A DNA stretch of 64,000 bases, taken from Streptococcus mitis. Its GTDB lineage: Bacteria > Bacillota > Bacilli > Lactobacillales > Streptococcaceae. Positions 19,272 through 28,496 of the stretch are shown here, piece after piece. The translations under genes were made by a program, and so were the position numbers. The stretch is taken from contig NZ_CP028415.1 of the NCBI RefSeq assembly GCF_000722765.2, forward strand, positions 1,742,501 to 1,806,500. The letters run 5' to 3'. The first letter of the stretch is position 1; each line of letters begins with the position of its first letter. The notes under the pieces were generated by a model. The model saw only the letters and a list, made by a program, of their open reading frames with translations, had not been told where the DNA came from and made no database searches.

Positions 19272-21479
19272 CTAATTTGTTACTTGATGCCCAGCTATTT
19301 TAATCGTTGAACCATTCATATGTTTGACACGCGCTGCGATTTCCTTGTGACGTCCATTAACCATCGGACGCGCTTGAGGATTGCCTAAATAGCCACAAGT
19401 CCGTTTAACAACGTCTACTGTTTTAGGGTCGCTATTTCCACAGTTTGGACAAGCAAATCCTCTCTCAGTTGGTTCAAAATCCCCTTCAAAGTCACACTTG
19501 TAGCAACGGTCAATTGGAGTATTGGTTCCCAAATATCCCACACGATCATAAGCGTAATCCCAGACAGCTTCCAAGGCTTTAGGATTTTGCTGAAGGACTG
19601 GATACTCGCAATAATGGATGAAACCACCTGACGCACCTGCTTCTGGATATACTTTCTCAAAGTCTAATTTTTCAAACGGTGTTGGATTTTTACGAACATC
19701 GTAGTGGAAAGAGTTGGTGTAGTATTCCTTATCTGTAATATCAGGAATAGACCCAAACTTCTCTGTATCTAGTCGGCAAAAACGGTCTGTCAAACTTTCG
19801 GACGGTGTTGAGTAGATAGAGAAATGGTAGCCATATTGGTCAGACCACTCTTCTACACGGCGTTTCATATCTCGAATAATGTCTAGCGTGAATTCCTTAG
19901 CATCTGGATTACTTTCCCAGCTGTTACCAAAGAAAACTGTCGCTACTTCATACAAGCCGATATAGCCCAGCGAAACTGTTGCTCGACGATTCTTAAAGAG
20001 CTGGTCAACACTTTCTTCTTTACTTAGACGATGTCCAAAAGCACCGTATTGGTAGAGGATTGGTGCGTTAGCTGGTGTAGCTTCCTTGGTCCGTTCGACA
20101 CGATAAACCAGAGCATCTTCTGCAATGTTCATCCGCTCGTTGAAGATTTCCCAGAACTTATTCATGTCGCCCTCAGACTCAAGAGCAATACGAGGCAGGT
20201 TAACTGTCACAACACCCAGGTTCATACGACCTGAATTGACTTCTACACCATTCTCATCCTTCCATCCTTGAAGGAACGAACGGCAACCCATAGGCACCTT
20301 AAAAGAACCCGTCAAGTCAACAATCTTATCGTAAGACAAGACGTCTGGGTACATCCGCTTGGTTGCACACTCAAGAGCCAACTGCTTAATGTCGTAGTTG
20401 GGAGTCCCTTCTTCTAAGTTAAGGCCTCTTTTAAGCGTAAAGATGAGCTTAGGGAAGATGGCTGTACGATGCTCCGAACCCAGACCCTTTATACGAATAC
20501 TCAAAATAGCTTTTTGAATTTCCCGTTCAAAACGATTGGTTCCTAGACCAAAACCTAGTGAAGTAAAAGGTGTTTGTCCATTTGAGGTGAAGAGAGTATT
20601 GATTTCATATTCGAGAGATTGCATGGCATCATAGATGTCCTTTTGCGTTTTCTTCCAAGCGTAATCTTCCCGTTTTTCAGGCAAAACCCACTCTTCTGCA
20701 TCTTTGAGATGTTTTTGGTAATTCTTCTCTGCATAAGGCGCCAAAACTTCATCAATACGGTCAGCTGAACAGCCTCCATACTGGCTAGAAGCAACGTTGG
20801 CGATGATTTGGGAAATCTGAGCTGTCGCAGTCTGGATAGACTTAGGACTTTCTACCTCTGCATTTCCAATCTTAAAACCATTTTCCAACATACCCTTGAA
20901 ATCAATCAAACAGCAGTTGGTCATAGGTGTATAGGGACTGTAGTCCAAATCGTGATAGTGGATATCCCCTTTTTGGTGGGCATTGGCTACGTGCTTAGGA
21001 AGCATTTGCAGTCCGATTGATTTCCCAACAATACCCGCTGTCAAATCACGCTGAGTGTTAAAGACATCACTGTCTTTATTAGCATTTTCATTGACAACTG
21101 CCTGGTCTTTGTTGAGAAGTTTATGGATGCTAAAGTTGATATCCGTCGCTTTTGAGCGCTCAAAATCCCTCTGCGTCCGATAAGTAATATACTCCTCAGC
21201 CAGCGCATATTCTTTGGCTTCAAGGAGTTCATGTTCTACGATATTTTGAATTTCATAAATCTTAACTCCCTGCGGAAAGCGACTATGAATTTCTGTGACA
21301 ATTCGCTCAGTCAGAGCATTGAGGCGTTTTTCGACTAAGGGTGTCACATCCATAACCTTGTCTGCCGCCTTGTGGAGAGCCTTGTCAATCTTGTCCACAT
21401 CAAATACAACACGTCTCCCATCTCGTTTCTCGACGAAGAGAGTTGGCAAAATTGTAATTTTTTCTTCTAGTGCAATCAT
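19272..21479 (-). CDS. nrdD: Anaerobic ribonucleoside-triphosphate reductase, class III
   Basis: 735 residues. N-terminal ATP-cone at about 10-105 (VEKRDGRRVVFDVDKIDKAL), then the ten-stranded barrel. Near the C-terminus are the four zinc cysteines (CYKC and CPNC) and the glycyl-radical loop RTCGYLG. It makes dNTPs from NTPs without oxygen, using formate. The start at 21479 is preferred because AAGAG is 7 nt upstream; an ATG two codons earlier has no room for a ribosome site. The promoter is at 21517-21544. Confidence 0.97.
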   Translation of the reverse strand: MIALEEKITILPTLFVEKRDGRRVVFDVDKIDKALHKAADKVMDVTPLVEKRLNALTERIVTEIHSRFPQGVKIYEIQNIVEHELLEAKEYALAEEYITYRTQRDFERSKATDINFSIHKLLNKDQAVVNENANKDSDVFNTQRDLTAGIVGKSIGLQMLPKHVANAHQKGDIHYHDLDYSPYTPMTNCCLIDFKGMLENGFKIGNAEVESPKSIQTATAQISQIIANVASSQYGGCSADRIDEVLAPYAEKNYQKHLKDAEEWVLPEKREDYAWKKTQKDIYDAMQSLEYEINTLFTSNGQTPFTSLGFGLGTNRFEREIQKAILSIRIKGLGSEHRTAIFPKLIFTLKRGLNLEEGTPNYDIKQLALECATKRMYPDVLSYDKIVDLTGSFKVPMGCRSFLQGWKDENGVEVNSGRMNLGVVTVNLPRIALESEGDMNKFWEIFNERMNIAEDALVYRVERTKEATPANAPILYQYGAFGHRLSKEESVDQLFKNRRATVSLGYIGLYEVATVFFGNSWESNPDAKEFTLDIIRDMKRRVEEWSDQYGYHFSIYSTPSESLTDRFCRLDTEKFGSIPDITDKEYYTNSFHYDVRKNPTPFEKLDFEKVYPEAGASGGFIHYCEYPVLQQNPKALEAVWDYAYDRVGYLGTNTPIDRCYKCDFEGDFEPTERGFACPNCGNSDPKTVDVVKRTCGYLGNPQARPMVNGRHKEIAARVKHMNGSTIKIAGHQVTN

Positions 21480-21516
21480 ATGCATGCTCTTTTCTAAAAT
21501 GTTCTTTCTAAAAAGT

Positions 21517-21544
21517 ATTATACCACTCTAAAAAGAAAAATCAA
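21517..21544 (-). promoter_or_regulatory. nrdD promoter
   Basis: The -35 TTGATT (21539-21544) and -10 TATAAT (21517-21522) are 16 bp apart. The -35 lies within the arm of the terminator of the preceding operon. Confidence 0.7.
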
Positions 21545-21596
21545 TATCTTGTGTCAAAAATCCTAAAATTTTAAAAAATACACAAGATATTGATTT
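21538..21596 (-). terminator. Terminator of the competence operon
   Basis: A perfect 17-bp stem (21538-21554/21580-21596) with a 25-nt loop, followed on the minus strand by TTCTTTTT. It lies 3 nt or less after the stop codon of the upstream membrane protein gene. The arms read ACACAAGATATTGATT, similar to NrdR boxes. Confidence 0.85.
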
Positions 21597-21598
21597 GG

Positions 21599-23152
21599 TT
21601 ATTTAATTTTATAGACTTTAAACTCTGAGTAATCAGTCTTTACTTGTTGATAATTTTCTTTTAAGAGTGTCTCCGCCTCAGACCAGAGATCCACCTTGTC
21701 GTTTACCACAATCACCTTAGGTTGGTTTTCTTTCAAATCATTGATTAAACTAGTTTTATTCTCTTCTGTACTCGTGTAAAGAAGAGGTGATGGGAACATG
21801 GATCCAGCCAATCGCTGGCTTTCTTTATAGATCTGAACATGTGAATCCCAAATATAAATTTGATCTCCCTCACTCGTCTCTTGTTTGACTCTGTCTACTA
21901 CTTGATGTTGTTCTCTATAAGAAGCTGGATGCAAGACAAAACGAGCCACAAAAGGAATAGCAATCAGATAAACCACCACTAGGATCGGTAGGTAGAGATT
22001 TCCCTTCATGAATTTTTTCCATAAAGTTGGAACCTCTTCTCTTCTCCGACGACGAGCTCCTCTAGCTGAATGTTTCCCACGAATACTGGTCATCAGAAGA
22101 AGGAGTAAAAATGGAAGGATTAGAATCAAACGCGAACCGTGAAGAGGTTCTTGAGAAAAAAGCAACAAGGCTAGTACAAATAAGAAAGTGAAACTAGCAG
22201 GCACTGAAATAACATATAATCTTGATGCCTTTGATTGGAACAAGCCTAGAAAAACAAGGAAGAGAGCTCCTAAACCAAAGGTCAACAAACCATAGAATAC
22301 AACATTATCCATTAGTTGGGGATTGGTAAAGACCTGAAGGGAATCAATCGGATATAAAAGACTTCCTAGAGCTTCTCCAAAACCACCTGAAGCAAGGACA
22401 TAGTAGCCTACTGGGTAAAAGATGAGAGAAAAGCCAAGTGCTGCTGCAAAAAACTGATAAACTCCATGGACAAGGCGGCCATGCCCAACATTAAAGGCAA
22501 ATAAACCAATCGTTACTACTGCAATAAAGAGAAGACTTGTAAGAGGCTCTATGAAAAATGATAGAGCCAAGAAAATTCCCAGACGTAGAAACCCCTTGTC
22601 ATGGTTAGGATTTGATAGATAAGCTGCTATGAATGAAAATCCTGCAAACAGGAATGGCAGAGCTAAAATCGTAGCATATCCTCCTCCAAAACCGAGACCG
22701 GATACCAAAATATAAAATATGGTTAGGAGTTGCTTGGCTTGTTCCCTTTGTCCCGTCAGATAGTCAGTTGAAGAAAAGAGAAAATAACCTCCTCCTAAGA
22801 GGACTAGCCATTCTACCAAGGCAAAAAGGATGCCTCCTTGGGTAATGTAAAGTAGCAAGTAATAAAGAAGACCATGACTAGCATAATAGCTACTGTAGAG
22901 CTGTCCTCCCTGATGTAAAGCCCACCCTATATACAAATCCTGCGCCTGAGAGGGACTTACCATATCTAAAAGTAAAGGAACCACCACAGAAAACATCGTC
23001 GCAACCATACTTCCAATGACGAGTCTGAAAAACGGGAAAGCTACCTGTTCTTCTTTTTCCACATGAGATTCAAGATTCCTATCCAGTCTATTTTCAATTT
23101 CATTACTCTGTATCGTTTCGGATACTTCTTCGATTCTGCCATATACAGCCAT
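21599..23152 (-). CDS. ccs4: Competence-induced polytopic membrane protein (Ccs4-like)
   Basis: 517 residues: a cytoplasmic N-terminus of about 50 residues, some ten to twelve membrane helices, a basic RRRRREE loop near residue 370, and an extracellular C-terminal domain of about 130 residues. The layout (helices, then a soluble domain) resembles GT-C glycosyltransferase-like membrane proteins, but I see no catalytic motif and assign no function. The start at 23152 is set by AGGAG 7 nt upstream. It is 36 nt downstream of the 47-residue cin-box gene, so it should be part of the ComX regulon. The name follows my memory of pneumococcal annotation. Confidence 0.8.
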   Translation of the reverse strand: MAVYGRIEEVSETIQSNEIENRLDRNLESHVEKEEQVAFPFFRLVIGSMVATMFSVVVPLLLDMVSPSQAQDLYIGWALHQGGQLYSSYYASHGLLYYLLLYITQGGILFALVEWLVLLGGGYFLFSSTDYLTGQREQAKQLLTIFYILVSGLGFGGGYATILALPFLFAGFSFIAAYLSNPNHDKGFLRLGIFLALSFFIEPLTSLLFIAVVTIGLFAFNVGHGRLVHGVYQFFAAALGFSLIFYPVGYYVLASGGFGEALGSLLYPIDSLQVFTNPQLMDNVVFYGLLTFGLGALFLVFLGLFQSKASRLYVISVPASFTFLFVLALLLFSQEPLHGSRLILILPFLLLLLMTSIRGKHSARGARRRRREEVPTLWKKFMKGNLYLPILVVVYLIAIPFVARFVLHPASYREQHQVVDRVKQETSEGDQIYIWDSHVQIYKESQRLAGSMFPSPLLYTSTEENKTSLINDLKENQPKVIVVNDKVDLWSEAETLLKENYQQVKTDYSEFKVYKIK

Positions 23153-23188
23153 ATCGTTTCTCCTATTCAATTTATCTGTCTTAGTATA

Positions 23189-23332
23189 TCAAAAAGACCT
23201 AAAATTGTCAGCTTGCGATGGCTGTTTGAGCGATTTTTTGCATAGTTTCACAAAAGTTTCAATTTCCCGAAATCGGTGTAAATGCGTCTGTTTAAATGAC
23301 ATGATATAATCCAATTCTTTCTGAGTCAGCAT
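23189..23332 (-). CDS. 47-residue late competence protein
   Basis: A short gene starting MLTQKELDYIMSFKQTHLHR, with a GGAGG ribosome site 4 nt upstream of the ATG and a cin-box 19 nt upstream. It is basic, probably helical, with one cysteine and no membrane segment. The ComX-type promoter is the strongest evidence that it is real. It heads the operon with the Ccs4-like gene. Function unknown. Confidence 0.8.
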   Translation of the reverse strand: MLTQKELDYIMSFKQTHLHRFREIETFVKLCKKSLKQPSQADNFRSF

Positions 23333-23351
23333 CGCTCCTCCTATATCTTCT

Positions 23352-23376
23352 TATTCGTAAAATGCAAGAAAAATAG
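23352..23376 (-). promoter_or_regulatory. cin-box (ComX/SigX promoter)
   Basis: On the minus strand TACGAATA (23352-23359) is preceded by a T-rich tract (TTTTTC) at about -25. This is the recognition site of the competence sigma factor ComX, so the operon should be switched on late during competence. Confidence 0.85.
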
Positions 23377-23406
23377 GACTGGTTTGTGTCCTAAGTCCTA
23401 GATTTC

Positions 23407-24939
23407 TTATAAGATTGGGGCAAATAACTGGGCAATTTCCTTAATCAATTTTTGATACCAGCTATTTTTTATCGTATGAGGGAAAATTTCTTGCGATACT
23501 GAAAAAATCTCCTGAAAATCTTTTTGAATCTCTGTGATTGATTTTGTTTTATATAGCAAGACTGCATTTTCATAGTGGTGAAGCAAACTTCTATAATCTA
23601 AGTTAATGGTCCCGACTGCAGCAAAATCCTTATCCACTACAATTTGTTTACTATGGATAAAGCCTGGACTATACTCAAAAATCCTGACTCCTGCTGACAA
23701 CAAATCCGGATAGGCCCCTCTTGTAATGAGTTGGATTAATTTTTTATCCGGAATGAAAGGGGTCACGATGCGGATGTCAACACCCCTCATGGCTGCATTT
23801 TTAATACTCTCTGTTAAGTCATAGTCAATAATCAAATAGGGTGTTGTGATATAGACTGAATCAGTAGCCTGATTAATCAAACTTTGATAAACTTTTTTCC
23901 CTACCTGAGTACGGAAGATGGGCTTGGGTCCACTACCGTAAGGAATGCAGAGCCCTTGGCTAGAACAAGGCTGGTTTTCCAAGTGATACTGGTCAAAATC
24001 ACTGATTTCCCCACGATTGATGTACCAAGTCATCAAAAAGAGACGGGTTAGCGCCTTGACACCAGGACCATCTATGCGAATTCCACTGTCCTTCCAGTAG
24101 CCAAAGCGTTCTACATGATTGATGTACTCATCGGCTAAGTTAATCCCTCCTGTATAAGCTACCTGACCATCTATGACAAGGATTTTACGATGATCCCGGT
24201 TATTATAAGCTACCGTCAAACGAGGAATCACCTTGTTAAACTTATGGGCTTCAATTCCTCGACTACGAAGCTGAACAGTATAGTCTCCAGGCAAAGTCGC
24301 CATACAGCCGATATCATCATAGAGCATCTTGATCTCTACACCCTGAGCTACCTTTTGCTCTAGTATATCTAGTATGCTATTCCACATCAGACCTTCTTCG
24401 ACAATATAGTACTCTAAAAAGATAAATTTCTCAGCTTTCTTGAGGTCTTCCAACATATGTTGCCACATGCTTTCACCCGAAGAAAAGAATTGTGAATCTG
24501 TTCGATCATATACATCGGCATTGCTATCCATACTTAGCAAAGATTTGATAACTCCGTAAGCTGCCTTATCATCTTCCTTCAATTTCTGGCGGAGAGCTTT
24601 ACTGTTATCCTCCCGAAAATGCATGGAACCAAGTTTATCCAACTGCTTGATTTCTTTTTTGGACAATCGCCTTTCACCAAACATCAGATAGAGCAAGGGC
24701 CCGATGACAGGAACAAAAGTCACCACTAACCACATCACTTTACTATCAGGCGCCATTGAGCGATTGACAATCGCTACGATAGTCGCCATACTCATAAAAA
24801 TTAAGACAATTACCCATAGAATAGGAGCAATACGCCCTAAGTAAAGAAAGAGACCAAAAACAAGAGAAAGTTCAAGTAGCATAATCGAAAGACTAAAGCC
24901 ATACTTGGACATCAATAATTGAAATTTTCTATATTTCAT
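23407..24939 (-). CDS. cls: Cardiolipin synthase
   Basis: 510 residues. Two N-terminal membrane helices (about 15-60) precede two phospholipase-D catalytic motifs: HRKILVIDGQVAYTGG near residue 234 and HSKQIVVDKDFAAVGT near 430. The enzyme condenses two phosphatidylglycerols to cardiolipin and glycerol in the membrane. It is monocistronic by its spacing, with a BOX element just upstream. Confidence 0.95.
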   Translation of the reverse strand: MKYRKFQLLMSKYGFSLSIMLLELSLVFGLFLYLGRIAPILWVIVLIFMSMATIVAIVNRSMAPDSKVMWLVVTFVPVIGPLLYLMFGERRLSKKEIKQLDKLGSMHFREDNSKALRQKLKEDDKAAYGVIKSLLSMDSNADVYDRTDSQFFSSGESMWQHMLEDLKKAEKFIFLEYYIVEEGLMWNSILDILEQKVAQGVEIKMLYDDIGCMATLPGDYTVQLRSRGIEAHKFNKVIPRLTVAYNNRDHRKILVIDGQVAYTGGINLADEYINHVERFGYWKDSGIRIDGPGVKALTRLFLMTWYINRGEISDFDQYHLENQPCSSQGLCIPYGSGPKPIFRTQVGKKVYQSLINQATDSVYITTPYLIIDYDLTESIKNAAMRGVDIRIVTPFIPDKKLIQLITRGAYPDLLSAGVRIFEYSPGFIHSKQIVVDKDFAAVGTINLDYRSLLHHYENAVLLYKTKSITEIQKDFQEIFSVSQEIFPHTIKNSWYQKLIKEIAQLFAPIL

Positions 24940-24956
24940 ATCCCCTCCTTGATATT

Positions 24957-25073
24957 TTGATACTCAATGAAAAGCAAAGAGCAAACTAGTAAGCTAGTCG
25001 CAGGTTGCTCAAAACAGTGTTTTGAGGTTGCAGATGGAAGCTGACGTGGTTTGAAGAGATTTTCGAAGAGTAT
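24957..25073 (-). repeat. BOX element
   Basis: On the minus strand it begins with boxA-like TACTCTTCGAAAATCTCTTC and ends with boxC-like TTTGCTTTTCATTGAGTATC. BOX elements are short mobile repeats spread through pneumococcal and mitis-group genomes that can affect nearby genes. It lies just upstream of cls, between it and the lipoprotein gene. The ORF across it is an artefact. Confidence 0.9.
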
Positions 25074-25193
25074 GAATGCTAAAAACAGGTAATTAATACT
25101 AGTATAACGCAGGTATTCGGTAGAAGGCAAGTATTTATAATCATTTTTCTGAGTAAAAGCAAAAGAGACTGACAAAACCAGTCTCTTTCTAGT

Positions 25194-25658
25194 CTATTTT
25201 GATAAAACAATGCGATCAGACGCTTCTCTATCCATATCGTCAATAATCATCTGATTTCCATTGATTGCATAAATCTTGGCATCATCCCCAATAATCATGC
25301 GTTGATTGGCGGCATCGAAGCTAACCTGCTTGATTTCTTGATCTCCGTCAGTTTCTACCTGTGTCCATGTACCAGTTGTTCCAGTTACCACTAAAGTGAT
25401 ACGGTCTCCTTCGTCCTGACCAGTATAAGTTCCATCAATATTAGTTGGTTGAGCCTCAGGCGCATTTTGTGAAGAACTTGTTGCTGCCTGGTTGCTATTT
25501 TCTGTAGAAGATGAAGCAGCAGGTTGTGATTGCTGAGTTTGTTGTGTTTGCGATTGAGTTGCTGGTTGTTGAACTTGTTGAGCTCTTTGTGAACAAGCTA
25601 CTAAGAGACTAAGACTTGCTATAGAAGCAAGAGAAAGTGTGAATCTTTTTAATTTCAT
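25194..25658 (-). CDS. Small surface lipoprotein with SBP-unrelated beta domain
   Basis: 154 residues. Signal peptide with lipobox LLVAC (acylated Cys22), a Gln/Ser/Ala-rich linker (about 25-80), then a compact C-terminal domain of about 70 residues rich in beta strands. The start at 25658 is chosen because MKLKRFTLSLASIASLSLL is a proper signal peptide; upstream in-frame codons would place 30 extra residues in front of it. Attached to the outer face of the membrane; function unknown. Confidence 0.85.
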   Translation of the reverse strand: MKLKRFTLSLASIASLSLLVACSQRAQQVQQPATQSQTQQTQQSQPAASSSTENSNQAATSSSQNAPEAQPTNIDGTYTGQDEGDRITLVVTGTTGTWTQVETDGDQEIKQVSFDAANQRMIIGDDAKIYAINGNQMIIDDMDREASDRIVLSK

Positions 25659-25744
25659 GATGAATTTCCTTTCTGCTACCAATTTACAGAAGTTTTTCCT
25701 TCTAACTAGTAGTTTCCCTAGTATAACAAGTTCAAAAAAGGAGG

Positions 25745-26995
25745 TCAATTTATCTGCTCATGCCCCAGTAGATAGCCCCGTACTTCTGAGATAAAATAGA
25801 GAGACCCTGTAACGAACAACAAGTCCCGGGCATCTGCCCTTGCTTCAAAATCGCTAATAAATTCTCGATAAGAAGGAACTATATCGTAACCTGTTACATC
25901 TGTTTCATCCAAAGAACCTTGATAGTCAAAGCCCGTCACCTTGAGTTCCACCTGAGGCAATTTTTCAGTCAGATAAGCCAACATCCCTTGATAATCCTTC
26001 CGTTTCAAGGCTCCAAATAGGATTTGAGGACGATAACCTTCCTGCTCTTTTTCTTTAATAAACTCAACCAAGCGAGTCAAGGCAGGGAGGTTATGAGCAC
26101 CGTCCAAGTAAATCTGAGGGCAAATACGCTCCAAACGCCCAGCCCAATGGGTCTGCTCCAAAGCCTGTCTTACAACCTGCTCATCAACAACTTCCTTTCC
26201 TTCCCTCATAAAGAGAAGAAACGTTTGTAGCGCCAAGGCCGCATTTTCCTGCTGATAAGCTCCTTCTAAACCTATTTTCAACTGTGAAAGGTTAGCCAAA
26301 GAGCTTGAAAAATTCCCATTCAGCGTTGAAAAATCCTGACCTGCCTGATAAAGGTCAACAGCTAAAGAGTCTGCTTTTTTCTGACAAACAAGCCTAGCTT
26401 CTGAAGGCAATTTCGCAATCACTGCCTTTTTACCAGCCTTGAAAATACCAGCTTTCTGCTCTGCAATTGCTGCTATACTGTCACCCAGAGTCTCCTGATG
26501 GTCAAGTCCGATGGAAGTGATGACAGCAATCTCTCCAGTTACCACATTAGTCGTGTCAAGTAAGCCACCAATTCCCACTTCTAGTAAAACCAAATCCACC
26601 TCTTGCTCTCTAAAATAAAGAAAAGCAATCAAGGTCAGCAATTCAAAAAAGGACAACTGATCATGGGTTTGCAGAAGCGTTTTCTCCATCTCCTTGACCT
26701 GATTAGCCAAACGGATAAAGTCTGCGTCTGCTATAGGTTGTCCATTAATGCAGATTCGATCATTAATAGAGACGATATGAGGGGAGGTAAAGGTCGCAAC
26801 TTTTTTGCCATGCCCCATAAATAACTCCCTCATAAAAGCAATGGTAGAACCTTTTCCATTAGTCCCTGTCACATGGATAATAGGGTAAGACTTCTCGGGA
26901 TTCCCCAGCAAATCCACCGCTTGTTGCATTCGGCTCAAACCTGATCGAAAATTCAAACCAATCCGACTATAGAGCCATTCTTCTACTTCAAACAT
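25745..26995 (-). CDS. folC: Folylpolyglutamate synthase / dihydrofolate synthase
   Basis: 416 residues of the Mur-ligase type. The P-loop TGTNGKGST is near residue 47, followed by the EVGIGGLLDTTN and GLDHQETLGD metal-binding segments. It adds glutamate to folates, and in some bacteria to dihydropteroate. The start at 26995 (MFEVEEWL) is set by AAGGAG 6 nt upstream; the longer frame from 27088 adds 31 residues outside the family. Confidence 0.95.
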   Translation of the reverse strand: MFEVEEWLYSRIGLNFRSGLSRMQQAVDLLGNPEKSYPIIHVTGTNGKGSTIAFMRELFMGHGKKVATFTSPHIVSINDRICINGQPIADADFIRLANQVKEMEKTLLQTHDQLSFFELLTLIAFLYFREQEVDLVLLEVGIGGLLDTTNVVTGEIAVITSIGLDHQETLGDSIAAIAEQKAGIFKAGKKAVIAKLPSEARLVCQKKADSLAVDLYQAGQDFSTLNGNFSSSLANLSQLKIGLEGAYQQENAALALQTFLLFMREGKEVVDEQVVRQALEQTHWAGRLERICPQIYLDGAHNLPALTRLVEFIKEKEQEGYRPQILFGALKRKDYQGMLAYLTEKLPQVELKVTGFDYQGSLDETDVTGYDIVPSYREFISDFEARADARDLLFVTGSLYFISEVRGYLLGHEQIN

Positions 26996-27399
26996 ATACA
27001 TCTCCTTAATTACAGGTTCAATCAACTGCCTCAATAAAGTCTCATAACTAACAAAAACGAGGCCAGGATTTTCGTCCCGACCTCTCACTTAGTTAGCTAA
27101 TAGCTAGCTACTATGAAGTTAACGTGGGGTAAAACATCCACTGAATGTGCCTGCGTTTCTAATTTCTAGCACAGGGCTAAACACGTCCACTGGATGTTTC
27201 AACTCTTCTAATTTCTAGGAGTTGGGGTAAAAATATCCCCCAAACTTACTGACGGTTTTTATTTTTAGCGTCAGGGTAAAAATGTTCACTGAACACACCA
27301 GTTCTCTCTTATTTTAAGGAATTGGGCTAAAAACATCCACTGGATGTTCCAACTTTTCCAATTTCTAGGAGTTGGGCTGATACAGTCTCCCAGACTGTA
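26996..27399. other. 404-nt gene-free spacer between DUF1292 and folC
   Basis: Holds the folC ribosome site, an AT-rich palindromic stretch (about 27090-27112) and the 50-bp tandem hairpin array. I see no protein-coding potential. Confidence 0.7.
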
Positions 27400-27401
27400 T
27401 C
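27124..27401. repeat. 50-bp tandem hairpin array (five units plus a sixth hairpin)
   Basis: GGG(C/G)TAAA-type unit starts recur at 27174, 27224, 27274, 27324 and 27374, exactly 50 bp apart, with a diverged first unit near 27124. Most units hold two hairpins: a small one with ACT loop (183-197, 283-295, 333-347, as last three digits) and a larger one with a 12-14-nt loop (200-224, 249-274, 298-325, 349-375). Stem sequences differ between units yet stay paired. The last hairpin, GATACAGTCT/AGACTGTATC, overlaps the DUF1292 stop codon. Confidence 0.85.
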
Positions 27402-27705
27402 ACTCCTCCATAAAGCTGTTGAAGACTTCTTCAATCATGTTCCATTCGTCTTCTGAGTCTTCTGGGATTGGTTGCAATTCACCTTCTGTTCCATCTTCGT
27501 TTTCGATGAATGAGTAAGCTTGGATTTCAACTTGTCCGTCTTCGTCTTCTTCTGCGTTAACTGGTACTAGAAGAACATAGTTTTTACCAAATTCTTCTTT
27601 TCCGTCAATAGTCAAAAGGATTTCAAACAAGGTTTCATTTCCTTGCTCATCTACTAGTGTGATTAGTTCACGTTCTTCGTGGTCGTGGTTATGATCGTGT
27701 GACAT
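27400..27705 (-). CDS. DUF1292 (YrzB-like) protein
   Basis: 101 residues, very acidic, with a histidine-rich N-terminus ([13 protein letters not shown]) that could bind metal. DUF1292 proteins always travel with ruvX and ireB in Firmicutes, as here (15 nt after ruvX). Function unknown. Confidence 0.9.
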   Translation of the reverse strand: MSHDHNHDHEERELITLVDEQGNETLFEILLTIDGKEEFGKNYVLLVPVNAEEDEDGQVEIQAYSFIENEDGTEGELQPIPEDSEDEWNMIEEVFNSFMEE

Positions 27706-27720
27706 AGCCTCTCCTTTATA

Positions 27721-28140
27721 TTAAAATTTTCTATCTAAATAATTTTGTAAAATCAGCTGAGCTGCTAACTTATCAATGACTTTCTTGCGTTTATTGCGAC
27801 TGATATCTGCTTGTTCAATCAACATGCGCTCCGCAGCAACTGTTGTCAAGCGTTCATCTTGATAGTCTACTGGTAAATCAAAAAGCTCTTCTAGCTTTGC
27901 TCCGTATGCTTGACTAGCTTCCACGCGCGGTCCGCTTGTATTGTTCATGTTTTTAGGTAAGCCCACTACAAATCGTTCCACCTTGTAAGCATCAACCAAC
28001 TCCTTAACGCGGTCAAAACCAAATTGGCCTTGCTCCTCATTGATTTGGATGATTTCAAGCCCTTGAGCTGTAAAACCGAGTGGATCGCTAATAGCCACCC
28101 CTACCGTTTTTGAACCGACGTCCAATCCCATAATTCTCAT
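27721..28140 (-). CDS. ruvX: RuvX/YqgF-type Holliday junction resolvase-like nuclease
   Basis: 139 residues, RNase H-like fold starting [19 protein letters not shown], with the [10 protein letters not shown] acidic motif and the later conserved YQDERLTT. The E. coli homologue matures 16S pre-rRNA 5' ends; a recombination role is also proposed. Only 3 nt separate it from ireB. Confidence 0.93.
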   Translation of the reverse strand: MRIMGLDVGSKTVGVAISDPLGFTAQGLEIIQINEEQGQFGFDRVKELVDAYKVERFVVGLPKNMNNTSGPRVEASQAYGAKLEELFDLPVDYQDERLTTVAAERMLIEQADISRNKRKKVIDKLAAQLILQNYLDRKF

Positions 28141-28143
28141 AGG

Positions 28144-28410
28144 TTACAGATCGACTCCTTGTCCTTTAAGGTAGTAGCGGACCAATTCCTCAACGATTTC
28201 ATCTCGCTCATATTTACGGATTTGATTTCGTGCATTATTATAACGAGGAACGTAGGCAGGATCTCCACTCAATACGTAACCAACGATTTGGTTAATCGGA
28301 TTGTAGCCCTTATCGTTCAACGAAACATAGACATCAGTCAAAGTTTCGCTAATTTCTTTTTTATTGGAATCGTCCAATTTAAAACGTACTGTTTCTTCAG
28401 TAAATCCCAT
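28144..28410 (-). CDS. ireB: IreB family regulatory phosphoprotein
   Basis: 88 residues, [20 protein letters not shown]. IreB (UPF0297) is a substrate of the PASTA kinase IreK in Enterococcus and affects cephalosporin tolerance. Threonines near the N-terminus (T4, T7) match the position of the phosphorylated residues in enterococci. It heads the ireB-ruvX-DUF1292 operon. Confidence 0.92.
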   Translation of the reverse strand: MGFTEETVRFKLDDSNKKEISETLTDVYVSLNDKGYNPINQIVGYVLSGDPAYVPRYNNARNQIRKYERDEIVEELVRYYLKGQGVDL

Positions 28411-28496
28411 TCTAACACCCTCTTTCCTTAGAATAGTACCATTATAGCATAATTCCTTACCTTCTACAATTCAGGCAGTCTATTTATTTGGATTTT

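Noticed and set aside
24936..25175. A 79-residue frame across the cls upstream region
   Set aside because: It runs through the BOX element and has no ribosome site or family resemblance; it is a by-product of the repeat.
27124..27401. CRISPR array
   Set aside because: Period is 50 bp but there is no conserved repeat alternating with unrelated spacers, and no cas genes; each unit is itself two hairpins.
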